Shown here one piece after another: positions 24,780 to 33,768 of a stretch of 64,000 nucleotides of DNA. A program made the position numbers and the translations under genes. Each line of letters starts with the position of its first letter. Position 1 is the stretch's first letter. A model generated the notes under the pieces. The model searched no databases. It was not told the DNA's origin and saw only the letters and a program-made list of their open reading frames with translations. The stretch covers positions 1 through 64,000 of the forward strand of contig DATKEN010000159.1 in the NCBI GenBank assembly GCA_035512155.1, given 5' to 3'. Source of the DNA: JABCYV01 sp035512155 (GTDB taxonomy: Bacteria; Acidobacteriota; Terriglobia; Terriglobales; Acidobacteriaceae).

Positions 24780-26483
24780 CTAGAATCTCGTGAGCGCCTT
24801 TATTCCCTTCGCTTCCACGCACTGATAGGCACGACCGGCGGTCAGATCTTTGTATTCTTCGGTCCGGCCGCTGGGCCACACAATCACCAGACGATCGATC
24901 TTGTCGCGTTTTCCCAGCCCAAATGTAACCGGCAACTCGGATTGCGAGAGATAGCTCGATCCGCCCTTGACAAGGCGCGATTGACTGCTGCCACCATGAA
25001 AAATCCGCACGCTTGCGCCGATCGCGTCGCGATTTGATTTCGTGCCCACCAGCCGGATGCGAATACTTCGGTTTCCCGCAAGTTGGTCGTTGCGGTAGAG
25101 ATAGGCGGGGCCATGGTTGCAAGTTATCAGCAGGTCGAGATCGCCGTCGCGATCGAAATCGCCATATGCCAGCCCGCGCCCAACCTTTGGTTGAGCGAAT
25201 CCGCCGCCCAGTTCAGAAGCCACATCACGAAACGTTCCCTTTCCATTATTCAGGAACAACTGCGGCGGCTGTGCGTAACCCACATTACGGACGTTGCGCA
25301 CCGTATCGTCGATGTGTCCGTTGACGACTGCCAGATCGAGAGAACCATCCAAATCGGCATCGAGTAAGAGACAGCCGAATCCCAACTTATCCTTGGATGC
25401 GAGTCCGACGCCGCTTTGCATCGCCACGTCGGAGTAGTTTCCGCTGCTTGATGCTTGGAACAGCCCGATCATCTCGTTGTCGAAGTTCGTAATGGCCACG
25501 CCCGGTATCCCGGAGTTGTCAAAATCGCCTACATCCACGCCCATGCCGGCGCGCGCCTTTCCTTCCGCACTGAAAGCGATGCCAGCATCCACCGCCACAT
25601 CTTTGAAGGTGCCATTGCGCTGGTTGCGATAAAGCTTATTGGGCTGGGTATCATTGGCTACCAGCAGATCTGGCCAACCATTCTGGTCGTAGTCGAGCAT
25701 GGCGACGCCTAGCGATTTGGAGCTGCTGTCGAAAATTCCGCTGGTTGCCGTCGCGTCTTCGAATGTTCCGTCGCCGCGGTTGCGAAAGAGCCAGCAAGTC
25801 TCTCCCCGGTAAGCTTCGGGCGTGCAGTACGATTTTCGCTTTCCATCGAGACTGCAGAAAACGTCGTGCTCAAGGGACCACTTCACATAGTTGCAAACAA
25901 ATAAATCCAGCAGACCGTCGCGGTCGAAATCGAACCACAAAGCGGAAGTGCTGAATGCCAGCCGTCCACCCAAACCGCTGCTCTTAGTCACGTCAACGAA
26001 TGTTCCCTTGCCTGTGTTCTTGAACAGCCGGTTCTGACCGACGCTGGTGATCAGCAGGTCGGGATAGCCATCGTTGTTGTAATCTCCGACTGCGACGCCC
26101 ATTCCATACATCTGCACATCGAGGCCGGCGCTATGGGTCATATCGGAAAATGTGCCGTTGCGATTATTGCGATAAAGCTTGAGCGCGCCTTGTTCACCCT
26201 GGTGTCCCGGCCAATCCATGCCGTTGATTAGGAGAATGTCCTGCCAGCCGTCGGCATCGTAGTCGAGGAAAGCGCATCCCGAACCCAGGGTCTCGGGGAG
26301 AAGTTTGCCGCCGTAAGCGCCGTTGTTGTGCTGAAACTGGATACCTGCAGGAGCTGTGACATCGACCAAACGGAAGCCTGGAGCTGAGGCTTGGGCCGCG
26401 GGAACAGCAAAGGCATTCACTGGACTGAACGCTGAAGCGGAAACAATGCCAGCGAGTCCTTGTAAGAAAGATCGTCGGTTCAC
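24780..26483 (-). CDS. CRTAC1-family FG-GAP/ASPIC-UnbV protein
   Basis: Exported protein of 567 residues. It begins RRSFLQG, a twin-arginine-like signal, with cleavage likely near residue 27. Then come repeated FG-GAP/VCBS blocks with Asp-rich calcium-like loops (DYDADGWQD, DYNNDGYPD, DFDRDGLLD, DYDQNGWPD, DADLDGSLD, DFDRDGDLD), predicted to form a beta-propeller, and a C-terminal ASPIC/UnbV domain ending VIVWPSGRTEEY. One blade has VDVGDFDNSG. Its ATG overlaps the response-regulator stop by 4 bases, so it is translationally coupled to the two-component system. Role unknown. Confidence 0.88.
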   Translation of the reverse strand: MNRRSFLQGLAGIVSASAFSPVNAFAVPAAQASAPGFRLVDVTAPAGIQFQHNNGAYGGKLLPETLGSGCAFLDYDADGWQDILLINGMDWPGHQGEQGALKLYRNNRNGTFSDMTHSAGLDVQMYGMGVAVGDYNNDGYPDLLITSVGQNRLFKNTGKGTFVDVTKSSGLGGRLAFSTSALWFDFDRDGLLDLFVCNYVKWSLEHDVFCSLDGKRKSYCTPEAYRGETCWLFRNRGDGTFEDATATSGIFDSSSKSLGVAMLDYDQNGWPDLLVANDTQPNKLYRNQRNGTFKDVAVDAGIAFSAEGKARAGMGVDVGDFDNSGIPGVAITNFDNEMIGLFQASSSGNYSDVAMQSGVGLASKDKLGFGCLLLDADLDGSLDLAVVNGHIDDTVRNVRNVGYAQPPQLFLNNGKGTFRDVASELGGGFAQPKVGRGLAYGDFDRDGDLDLLITCNHGPAYLYRNDQLAGNRSIRIRLVGTKSNRDAIGASVRIFHGGSSQSRLVKGGSSYLSQSELPVTFGLGKRDKIDRLVIVWPSGRTEEYKDLTAGRAYQCVEAKGIKALTRF

Positions 26484-27109
26484 GGCAGATTTACCAGGCC
26501 GTTGCGGATAGCGTAAACCACTAGTTCAGCGGTTTTGTGGATTCCCAAAGCATCCATGATGTTGGCGCGGTGGACGGAAACGGTGTTCGCGCTGAGATCG
26601 AGCACGCTCGCGATTTCCTTGTTCGATTTGCCATCCACGATCATCTGCAGGATTTCGAGTTCGCGCCGGGTCAGCGCCGCGTTGCGCTCGCCCTTGAGCG
26701 CGGCCGGACGCTCCAATTGTGAATCCAGCACAGTTTCCCCAGCCACTACCCGGCGGATCGCGGCTCCCAGCTCTAGATCCACCGCATTTTTAAGAATGTA
26801 CCCGCGAGCGCCAGCGGCTAGCGCCTGGCGCACCAGCGTGTCCTCAGGATGCATGCTCAGCATGAGCACCAGAATCTGCGGATTCTTTTCCAGGATTTGA
26901 CGCGTGGCTTGCAAACCGTTCATCCCGGGCATGGCACAGTCCATCACAATCACTTGCGGTTTCAGCTCACTCGCAAGTCGCACTGCCTCCTCGCCGTCTT
27001 TCGCTTCACCGACGACGGCGATGTCCGCCTCGTCTTCCAGAATCTTCCGGAATCCCCGGCGCACCAGACTGTGGTCATCGACCAGTAAGACGGAGGTTTT
27101 ATTCCGCAT
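26480..27109 (-). CDS. NarL/FixJ-family response regulator
   Basis: Receiver domain (1-120) with the acidic pair DD at 11-12, phospho-acceptor D57 in VIVMDCAMPG and a conserved Lys (ILKNA), then a LuxR-type helix-turn-helix near 145-205 (LTRRELEILQMIVDGKSNKE). It should bind DNA when phosphorylated. It overlaps the histidine-kinase gene by 11 bases and the CRTAC1 gene by 4, so all three are one unit. The target is likely to include its own operon, by analogy only. Confidence 0.95.
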   Translation of the reverse strand: MRNKTSVLLVDDHSLVRRGFRKILEDEADIAVVGEAKDGEEAVRLASELKPQVIVMDCAMPGMNGLQATRQILEKNPQILVLMLSMHPEDTLVRQALAAGARGYILKNAVDLELGAAIRRVVAGETVLDSQLERPAALKGERNAALTRRELEILQMIVDGKSNKEIASVLDLSANTVSVHRANIMDALGIHKTAELVVYAIRNGLVNLP

Positions 27110-28478
27110 GCGAGTTGAGCTTCTCTCTTGGAACTTTGAGTCGAACCAGCGTTCCGCCCTGGGATGGCTTCATGAACTCAATGGTCCCGCCGAGCAGCTC
27201 TGCGCGTTCGCGCATCGCCACCATTCCCATCCCTGGATTCCCAGCGAGTGCGACAAACCCCTTGCCATGATCTTCGACGTCGAGCTCCAGACCCTCAGCC
27301 AGAAATCGCAGACGCACCGATGCCTCTTTGGCTTCCGCATGCCGGATGATGTTGTTCAGAGCCTCCTGCAGCACGCGATAAACGTGGATGGCCGCGTTGC
27401 CATCCACTGCCAAAGCTGTGCCCGATTTCTCATAGGATATGTGAATTCCGGTTTGCCTTTCCAGCACGGGGAGGTACCAGTCCAGGGTGCTCTCTAGCCC
27501 GGCTTCGTCGAGCATTACCGGATGCAGCGCCTGCGAAAGACTGCGGACCTTGTTCAACGTACCTTGTGCGATCTCGCAGACTTCACGCAGATCAGCGCGC
27601 AGGGCCGATCCCTCCGGCGCTTGATTTCCAGCTCGACTCAGCATGGACCCAATTGCGGTTAATACCTGACCAAACTCATCGTGCAGTTCGCGGGAAATGT
27701 GGCGCAGAGTGGATTCCTGGGTTGAGATCAAACTCTGGGCTAGTTCGGAGCGCTGTTCAGAAAGCTGGGCGAGTTGCGCAAACAACTGACGGTTTGAGCG
27801 GATCAAATACAAGCTGGTAAGCAAGATTGCTATCAAGGTCGCGGTCAGAAACAGGTACACCTGACGCTGCACCCTGTCATAAATCTGACGAATGTGCAAC
27901 GCCGCTTGTTCCTCACTTTCGTTATTCTGAACCAACAGCCGGGCGACGGCCGAGCTCAACGCCTCTTGCCGGGCCTGCAGAGAAATCCGGATTTGGGTGC
28001 GGGCTTCAGCTTCTTTGCCATCTCGCACCAACGCGAAGGTGCGATCCACAGCATCCCAAAACTGACTCAGTGAAGCCTGCAGATACTGCCTCTGCTCCGG
28101 AGTGCGATCACTCACCGCAAATTTCTGTTCCAGCCGAAGAGCGTCGTCGAGATCGGCGCGAATCCTCTGAAACTGCGCCCTCCAGGCGGTCAGCGGATAC
28201 GGTTCATCGTTAGCCAGCATGTCGCGCATAGCCAGAGCCAGTGCGTTCACCTCGTTCTGAATTCGAAGCAGCTGGAGTGAATCTTTTCGATTGCGATCGA
28301 CCAGATTGCTCTGCAGCTCGCGCAGGCCTGAAATCTGGCGAGTGATGTAGACCGAATAGGCCACCACGGCGGCCAGCGTGATAACCAGACCCAAGAACAA
28401 TCCTGAAGTCGGAGAGCGGCGAGGCCCAGGCGAGAGCGGCACGCCCCGAGAATACAACGCAGCAATCTTAAGTTCCAC
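27099..28478 (-). CDS. Sensor histidine kinase (HisKA_3 type)
   Basis: Membrane sensor kinase of 459 residues. Helix 26-46, an outer helical sensor domain (about 50-205), and helix 207-226 give a classic two-helix layout with an HBM/4-helix-bundle-like sensor. The dimerisation region has the phospho-acceptor motif HISRELHDEFGQ with H266, as in NarX/DegS-type kinases, and HATPase_c follows with ALNNIIRHAEAKEASV and DHGKGF. The start is GTG at 28478. It sits 43 bases after the bacilliredoxin gene. The signal is unknown. Confidence 0.92.
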   Translation of the reverse strand: MELKIAALYSRGVPLSPGPRRSPTSGLFLGLVITLAAVVAYSVYITRQISGLRELQSNLVDRNRKDSLQLLRIQNEVNALALAMRDMLANDEPYPLTAWRAQFQRIRADLDDALRLEQKFAVSDRTPEQRQYLQASLSQFWDAVDRTFALVRDGKEAEARTQIRISLQARQEALSSAVARLLVQNNESEEQAALHIRQIYDRVQRQVYLFLTATLIAILLTSLYLIRSNRQLFAQLAQLSEQRSELAQSLISTQESTLRHISRELHDEFGQVLTAIGSMLSRAGNQAPEGSALRADLREVCEIAQGTLNKVRSLSQALHPVMLDEAGLESTLDWYLPVLERQTGIHISYEKSGTALAVDGNAAIHVYRVLQEALNNIIRHAEAKEASVRLRFLAEGLELDVEDHGKGFVALAGNPGMGMVAMRERAELLGGTIEFMKPSQGGTLVRLKVPREKLNSHAE

Positions 28479-28521
28479 CAGAGGGATTCACGAGCTCGAG
28501 GCTGTCCTTGACAGTTCTGAG

Positions 28522-28959
28522 TTACCGGGCTGCCGGCGCGGGCTTAACGCAGAGCTTGTCGAACACTTTCTTGAGTTCAGTCGCGATGTCTGCTGCTTCG
28601 CGATTTTCAATATCGCTGCGCTGCATCATGTGGACAAGTTTGCCGTCTTGTAACAGGGCGATCGAGGGGGATGAAGGCGGATATCCAGTGAAATAGAAAC
28701 GAGCGCGTTCTGTAGCTTCGGTATCTTGCCCGGCGAAGACCGAGAACATTCTCTCCGGCCGATTGGAATTTTGGAGGGCAGCGCGGACCGCTGGGCGCAT
28801 GCGGCCAGCCGCGCATCCGCAAATGGAGTTGACCACCACCATGGTCGTACCCGCCTGATTGTTCAGGGCGCGATCGACTTCCTGGGCTGAACGCATTTCT
28901 TGAATGCCGAGCCGAGTTAACTCTTCTCGCATGGGAACGATCATAAGCTCTGGATACAT
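28522..28959 (-). CDS. Bacilliredoxin (BrxA/BrxB family)
   Basis: A 145-residue thioredoxin-fold protein beginning YPELMIVPMREELT, with the redox motif CGC at 47-49 in VNSICGCAAGRMRP. The family removes bacillithiol from oxidised protein thiols. The C-terminal half has the expected FTGYPPSSPSIALLQDGKLVH. It lies in a run of minus-strand genes with a secreted protein upstream and the histidine kinase downstream, so the kinase operon may be tied to redox state. Whether the host makes bacillithiol cannot be decided from this window. Confidence 0.88.
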   Translation of the reverse strand: MYPELMIVPMREELTRLGIQEMRSAQEVDRALNNQAGTTMVVVNSICGCAAGRMRPAVRAALQNSNRPERMFSVFAGQDTEATERARFYFTGYPPSSPSIALLQDGKLVHMMQRSDIENREAADIATELKKVFDKLCVKPAPAAR

Positions 28960-28980
28960 TGGTTCTCCTCTGCATTCATT

Positions 28981-29499
28981 CTAATACGGCGGGCAAGGAT
29001 CGCGGCAATCCGATAAGAACGCCAGCGCCTCGCGTCTAGGTTCGACCTCGATTGTGTCTCCCTTGTGAAGATTAGCTTCGCCACCTTTTTGAAATATGAT
29101 TAGTGCCGCAGAAACAGCGGCTCCGACATACCGAGCCTTGGTCGCTCCAATAGCACCATCGACGGAATCGTCTGCCAATTTCGCCGCCGCGAGCGAGCCA
29201 CCGAGCTTGAGCAGCCGCATCTTGTTCCCCGCTCGAAATATTCCTTCACGATCTTTAGTGACTGGCATTACAGGATCATCGAATACCAAACTCATTGAGC
29301 CGCGCCGCAGTATGTGTCGAGCTGGATGCGTCACCAGATGTCCGTTGTAGACCTTACCCGCGGCGTCCGCAGCTGTGAAAGCAGTCCCCGTGGGCAATTT
29401 CGAGCTGAGATCTTCCTGGAGGGTCAACGTTACGGTTTGGGCCTCACAGATTGTGCCCAGAGCGAGGACGTACGTTAACAGGAAGCCGATACGCCACAT
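28981..29499 (-). CDS. Secreted protein of unknown function
   Basis: An exported protein of 172 residues from ATG 29499, with a signal peptide ending near GTICEAQ and a beta-rich mature part (TVTLTLQEDLSSKLPTGTAF, HPARHILRRGSMSLVFDD). It ends in a short tail with two cysteines, SDCRDPCPPY. The frame extends 24 bases further to a weaker start. It is 21 bases upstream of the bacilliredoxin and is probably the first gene of the operon down to the CRTAC1 gene. No function recognised. Confidence 0.55.
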   Translation of the reverse strand: MWRIGFLLTYVLALGTICEAQTVTLTLQEDLSSKLPTGTAFTAADAAGKVYNGHLVTHPARHILRRGSMSLVFDDPVMPVTKDREGIFRAGNKMRLLKLGGSLAAAKLADDSVDGAIGATKARYVGAAVSAALIIFQKGGEANLHKGDTIEVEPRREALAFLSDCRDPCPPY

Positions 29500-29655
29500 G
29501 CCTCTGAAGATACTACCCAACAATCGCTTTGAGCAATGGACCCTGGTGTGTGAGTCACGGCTGCCCGATTCTTAGCGCGGAATCGGACAGACTCAAGCGG
29601 AACGGTAGCGGTCAGAGTCAATCTCTGCAAGTCATATATATTGAGACCATAAAGC

Positions 29656-30702
29656 ATGCTCATTCAGGAAAATGTGCCGCTGGCGCCGCTGACCACTCTC
29701 AGGGTGGGCGGGCCAGCACGCTACTTCGCTGAAGCCAAAACCATTGCCGCAGTAGGTGAGACCGTCGAGTTCGCCCGCGCCCAAAATCTTCCCTTATTTA
29801 TTCTCGGCGGAGGAAGCAACCTGGTGGTTTCCGACGCCGGCTGGCCCGGCCTGGTGTTGAGAGTCGCCGTTTCTGGAATTGACGAACACAACGAAAATGG
29901 CAAGCGTCTCTTTGAGGTTGGCGCAGGCGAGGAGTGGGACAAGTTCGTGGCCCGGGCTGTGGCCCGCAATTGCGCCGGCGTCGAGTGCCTTAGCGGAATT
30001 CCAGGCAGCGTAGGCGGCACACCAGTACAAAACGTCGGCGCCTACGGCCAGGACGTGGCAGAGACGATCGAGTCCGTCCTGGCCCTGGACCTAAACGACG
30101 GCCAGATGCACGAGCTCTGCGCTGAGGCCTGTGGATTCAGTTATCGCACCAGCATGTTCAACACCAGCGAACGCGGACGGTACATTATCCTTCGTGTTAC
30201 CTACCAACTTAGTCCAGGTGGCGCGCCGCGCATTCAGTACGCCGACTTGAAGAATCATTTTGTTGGCTGGCATGAAACTCCGACCTTGGCGGACACCCGG
30301 GAGGCGGTACGCCGGATTCGGGCCAGTAAAGCCATGCTGATCACACCCGGCGGGGAAGACTGCCGCAGCGCTGGTTCCTTCTTCAAGAATCCCATCCTCT
30401 CGGCTGATCAATATCAGGAATTAACCAGGCGTGCAGCCACCAAGGGATTACGAATTCCCAGCTATCCTGCGCTCGATGCTCAGAAGAAGGTTTCGGCCGC
30501 CTGGCTGGTCGAACACTCCGGTTTCAGCAAAGGCTATACCACTGGGCGTGCCGGCATTTCCCGCAAGCATGCTCTAGCAATCGTGAACCGCGGTGATGCA
30601 ACGGCGGCCGAAATCGTGGCGCTGAAAGACCACATCCAGCAGCGGGTGGAAGATCTCTGGGCCATTCGGCTGGAACCGGAGCCGGTGTTTGTCGGATTCT
30701 GA
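29656..30702 (+). CDS. murB: UDP-N-acetylenolpyruvoylglucosamine reductase
   Basis: Flavoprotein that reduces UDP-GlcNAc-enolpyruvate to UDP-MurNAc for peptidoglycan synthesis. The FAD-binding part has LTTLRVGGPARYF, ILGGGSNLVVSDAGWPG and CLSGIPGSVGGTPVQNVGAYG; the proton-donor serine lies in CRSAGSFFKNP. It matches the E. coli-like long type, with a TSMFNTSERGRYIIL segment. Start ATG at 29656. No other mur gene is near. Confidence 0.96.
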   Translation: MLIQENVPLAPLTTLRVGGPARYFAEAKTIAAVGETVEFARAQNLPLFILGGGSNLVVSDAGWPGLVLRVAVSGIDEHNENGKRLFEVGAGEEWDKFVARAVARNCAGVECLSGIPGSVGGTPVQNVGAYGQDVAETIESVLALDLNDGQMHELCAEACGFSYRTSMFNTSERGRYIILRVTYQLSPGGAPRIQYADLKNHFVGWHETPTLADTREAVRRIRASKAMLITPGGEDCRSAGSFFKNPILSADQYQELTRRAATKGLRIPSYPALDAQKKVSAAWLVEHSGFSKGYTTGRAGISRKHALAIVNRGDATAAEIVALKDHIQQRVEDLWAIRLEPEPVFVGF

Positions 30703-30857
30703 ATTTCATGTAGGAGCGAGCGCCTTCGCTCGGGCTATGTTCAAGGGTATTGATGGAATGGCAGGAGAGCGGCGCCGCTCCGGTTCGTCCCCCTGATTTT
30801 TATCTCCCCATGCGTGGGGTGGGTAGAAGATCCGGCCCCGGCGGCAGCCGCCTGTCT
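30703..30857. repeat. Intergenic inverted repeats after murB
   Basis: Two inverted elements lie here: GAGCGA (30714-30719) pairs with TCGCTC (30726-30731) across a 6-base loop, and GAGCGGCGCCGCTC at 30767-30780 is a perfect 14-base palindrome. Neither has an adjacent T-run, so they are not clean terminators; they look like dispersed intergenic elements. No gene is seen. Confidence 0.4.
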
Positions 30858-31547
30858 TTAGTCATCGGCCAGTCGCTGCGCTTCTTTAAAGATGCGTAGG
30901 AACATCGGCCGCGTAAGCTTTCCCGTCTGCGTGTTCTGGTTCGAAGGATGATACGAAGCCAGCAACGTCTTACCATCTGGCATTTTGTAACTGGCTCCGT
31001 GCCCGAACGCGTAGTCTTTCCTGATCCGCAGCAAACCTAGGCCTTTGAGGAAATTCAAGTAAGCGTCGAAAGCGATCTTTCCCAGAGCCACCACGACTTT
31101 CACTCTCGCCAATCCAAGGATTTCGCGGTCCAGATAGGGGGCGCAGTTGGCCAGTTCCTGCGGCAGAGGCTTATTGTCAGGAGGAACGCAGCGCACCGCC
31201 GCGGTGATGTATAAATCGTGCAGCCTGAGTCCGTCGTCGCAATCCGTGGCATTCGGCTGGTTGGAAAATCCCGCCTGGTACAAGATGGGATACATGAATT
31301 TGCCGGAAGCATCGCCGGTGAATGGACGCCCGGTGCGGTTTGAGCCGTGGGCGCCGGGAGCCAGTCCAAGCACAAGCACGCGAGCATCGGGGTCGCCAAA
31401 ACCGGGGACCGGTTTGCCCCAGTATTCGCAATCGCGGTAAGCGCGGCGTCTCTCCCGGGCTACCATTTCGCGATAAGCCACGAGTCGGGGACAGCGCTTG
31501 CAAGAGATGACTTCACGGTTGAGTTCAGTGAGCCAGTCGTTTGGCAT
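30858..31547 (-). CDS. Family 5 uracil-DNA glycosylase (UDGb)
   Basis: Removes uracil, and often hypoxanthine, from DNA. Motif A is GLAPGAHGSNRTGRPFTGD at 61-79, the wording of family 5 rather than family 4. Iron-sulfur cysteines are visible at C16 and C19 (SCKRCPRL) and again in VRC and ANC further on. The final motif is SYHPSNQNTQTGKLT. Length 229 is normal. ATG start at 31547. It faces murB and diverges from the trigger-factor operon. Confidence 0.9.
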   Translation of the reverse strand: MPNDWLTELNREVISCKRCPRLVAYREMVARERRRAYRDCEYWGKPVPGFGDPDARVLVLGLAPGAHGSNRTGRPFTGDASGKFMYPILYQAGFSNQPNATDCDDGLRLHDLYITAAVRCVPPDNKPLPQELANCAPYLDREILGLARVKVVVALGKIAFDAYLNFLKGLGLLRIRKDYAFGHGASYKMPDGKTLLASYHPSNQNTQTGKLTRPMFLRIFKEAQRLADD

Positions 31548-31662
31548 GGTCGTGTGGCAGCAGCGGCGACCATCCCTGGATTCGGGACACGCCGCGCCTG
31601 CGTTTGAGACTGCGTCCTCTAGGCAGCCAGTGTCAAATCGGGCATGAGTTACCTTCGGGTGT

Positions 31663-31692
31663 TTGACGGTACTCTCCTTCTGTCTTTAAACT
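31663..31692 (+). promoter_or_regulatory. Likely promoter of the tig-clpP-clpX-lon operon
   Basis: TTGACG at 31663-31668 is followed after 18 bases by TAAACT at 31687-31692. Transcription would start about 75 bases before the trigger-factor GTG. No CIRCE or other heat-shock operator was recognised nearby. Confidence 0.45.
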
Positions 31693-31773
31693 CAATCCAG
31701 ATAGCCGTGCGGATTGGGCCCTGTTTGACTCTGGCAAAGCACGTGATCCCGGCTCGAACTGCGAAAGGCAAAT

Positions 31774-33042
31774 GTGAGTCCCACTGAAACCAGCAGCGGC
31801 ACCAAACGGGAAATCCAGGTTGAGATTCCGGCGTCAGAAGTAACTCGCGAAACCGAAACCTTAATTCAGAAATATCAGAAGCTGGCGCGCATTCCAGGCT
31901 TCCGCCGCGGACACGTCCCTCCGTCCGTTATCCGTCAACGTTTCTCGCAGGACATTAAGAACGACGTGGTTGACACGTTGGTCCCGCGTTATTTTCGTAA
32001 AGAGGCCGACAAGCTCGGGTTAGTGCCGGTTTCTCAGCCGCGAGTGACCGATCTGCACGTGCACGACGGGGAACCTCTGCGCTTCAAGGCAAGCTTTGAA
32101 ATCATGCCCACTATCCGGGCTGAAGGCTATCGCGAACTGCGGGCGGAAAAACCGGCGATCTCCATCACTGACGAAGAAGTCGAGGAATCCTTGAAAGGTT
32201 TGCAGGAACAGCACGCAGCTTTCACTTCGGTGGAAGGTCGGGCCTTGGCCGACGGAGACTTTGCTCAGGTGTCGCTCGATGGCGAGCCCAAAGATGGCGA
32301 AGGTAAGCCGGTACACATGGATGACATCCTGGTCGAGATTGCGGGCAAAAACACAATGCCCGAGTTCACCTCGAATCTGCGTGGCGCTTCCACCGGCGAT
32401 GAGCGCAGCTTCGACGTCCAGTATCCGGAGGATTCTTCCGACAAACGCCTCGCAGGCAAGACCTTCACCTACACCGTGCGGGTCCAAGGCATCAAGCAGA
32501 AAAGTCTGCCGGAGTTGGACGATCAGTTCGCCAAGGAATTGGGGGAATTCGCCAATCTTGATGAAGTGCGCAAGCGCATCCGCGAAGGCATGGAGGCCGA
32601 ACGCAAACACAACGCTGAGCGCGAAGCCAAGGATAAGTTAGTTGCGGAGCTGGTAAAGCGCAACGAATTCGAAGTCCCCGAAGCATTAGTAGAACGCCAG
32701 GTCGATATCCGGCTGGAGCGTGGCTTGCGCGCCCTGACGGCGCAAGGCATGAAAGCCGAAGAGATCAAGAAGATGGATTTCAACCGCTTGCGAGCCGGCC
32801 AGCGCGAGCAGGCATTGCAGGAAGTAAAAGCTTCTCTGTTGCTGGACAGGATTGCCGAGGAGGAAAAAATTGAAGTCAGCGACGCGGAAATTGATCGGGA
32901 AATCGAAGCTCTTGCTAAACAATCAAAACAGACCTCGGAAGAGATCCGGGCACGTTTGACACGGGATGGAGCGCTCGATAGAATCCGAAATAGAATCCGC
33001 AGCGAAAAGACCCTCGATTTTCTGTATCACCAGTCCGCATGA
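31774..33042 (+). CDS. tig: Trigger factor
   Basis: Ribosome-bound chaperone and prolyl isomerase for nascent chains. The ribosome-binding loop is GFRRGHVP (42-49) in the N-terminal domain; the FKBP-like domain follows, its active site diverged (ADGDFAQVSLDGE region), then the helical C-terminal arms. Length 422 is normal. Start GTG at 31774. It heads the cluster tig-clpP-clpX-lon, a standard order. Confidence 0.95.
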   Translation: MSPTETSSGTKREIQVEIPASEVTRETETLIQKYQKLARIPGFRRGHVPPSVIRQRFSQDIKNDVVDTLVPRYFRKEADKLGLVPVSQPRVTDLHVHDGEPLRFKASFEIMPTIRAEGYRELRAEKPAISITDEEVEESLKGLQEQHAAFTSVEGRALADGDFAQVSLDGEPKDGEGKPVHMDDILVEIAGKNTMPEFTSNLRGASTGDERSFDVQYPEDSSDKRLAGKTFTYTVRVQGIKQKSLPELDDQFAKELGEFANLDEVRKRIREGMEAERKHNAEREAKDKLVAELVKRNEFEVPEALVERQVDIRLERGLRALTAQGMKAEEIKKMDFNRLRAGQREQALQEVKASLLLDRIAEEEKIEVSDAEIDREIEALAKQSKQTSEEIRARLTRDGALDRIRNRIRSEKTLDFLYHQSA

Positions 33043-33124
33043 TGCGGGCCACTTTCGACTCTCCCCCCGGAAAGCCAAGGTTGTCTCGGATAGGAGTGTC
33101 GCAGTGAATGTGAAGGAAGGACGG

Positions 33125-33712
33125 ATGATGCTGGTACCGATGGTCATCGAACAGACCGGGCGGGGTGAGCGAGCTTACGACATTTATTCCCGTCTGCTGC
33201 GGGACAACATTATTTTCATCGGCACCCCCATTGACGACAACATCGCCAACCTGGTGATTGCTCAGATGCTCTTTCTGGCCCAGGAAGATCCCGAGAAAGA
33301 CATTCAGCTCTACGTCAATTCGCCGGGGGGATCAATCACGGCAGGCATGGCGATCTACGACACCATGCAGTATGTAAAGAACGATGTGACCACGATCTGC
33401 ATCGGTCAGGCGGCCAGCATGGCGGCGCTTTTGCTTGCGGCCGGAGAACCCAAGAAACGCCTAGCGCTGCCAAATTCGCGGATTCTAATCCACCAGCCCT
33501 CTATGGGAGGACTGTCCGGACAAGCCACCGACATTGACATCCACGCTCGTGAAATCCTGCGTATGAGGGAGATTACAAACCAGTTGCTGGCCAAGCACAG
33601 CGGTCAAAAGCTGGACAAAGTAGAAAAAGATGTGGAGCGCGACTTCATTATGAATGCACAACAAGCGAAGGAATACGGAATCATAGACGATATCATCTAT
33701 AAGACGAGATAA
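33125..33712 (+). CDS. clpP: ATP-dependent Clp protease proteolytic subunit
   Basis: Serine protease that forms the barrel for ClpX. Catalytic triad: S98 in GQAASMAAL, H123 in ILIHQPS and D173 in ERDFIMN. The first residues MMLVPMVIEQTGRGERAYDI align with the mature ClpP start, so there is little or no propeptide. ATG at 33125 is preferred; a GTG at 33104 with AGGAG seven bases upstream would add 7 residues. The frame is open further upstream into tig but that extension is not protein-like. Confidence 0.96.
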   Translation: MMLVPMVIEQTGRGERAYDIYSRLLRDNIIFIGTPIDDNIANLVIAQMLFLAQEDPEKDIQLYVNSPGGSITAGMAIYDTMQYVKNDVTTICIGQAASMAALLLAAGEPKKRLALPNSRILIHQPSMGGLSGQATDIDIHAREILRMREITNQLLAKHSGQKLDKVEKDVERDFIMNAQQAKEYGIIDDIIYKTR

Positions 33713-33768
33713 GGGTATGATCGGTCTTCCGCCGACCGAGATCAGCGGGCTTAAAGGAGTAAAGCGGA

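Noticed and set aside
30714..30780. Terminator after murB
   Set aside because: The inverted repeats lack a following T-run and are better explained as dispersed intergenic repeats.
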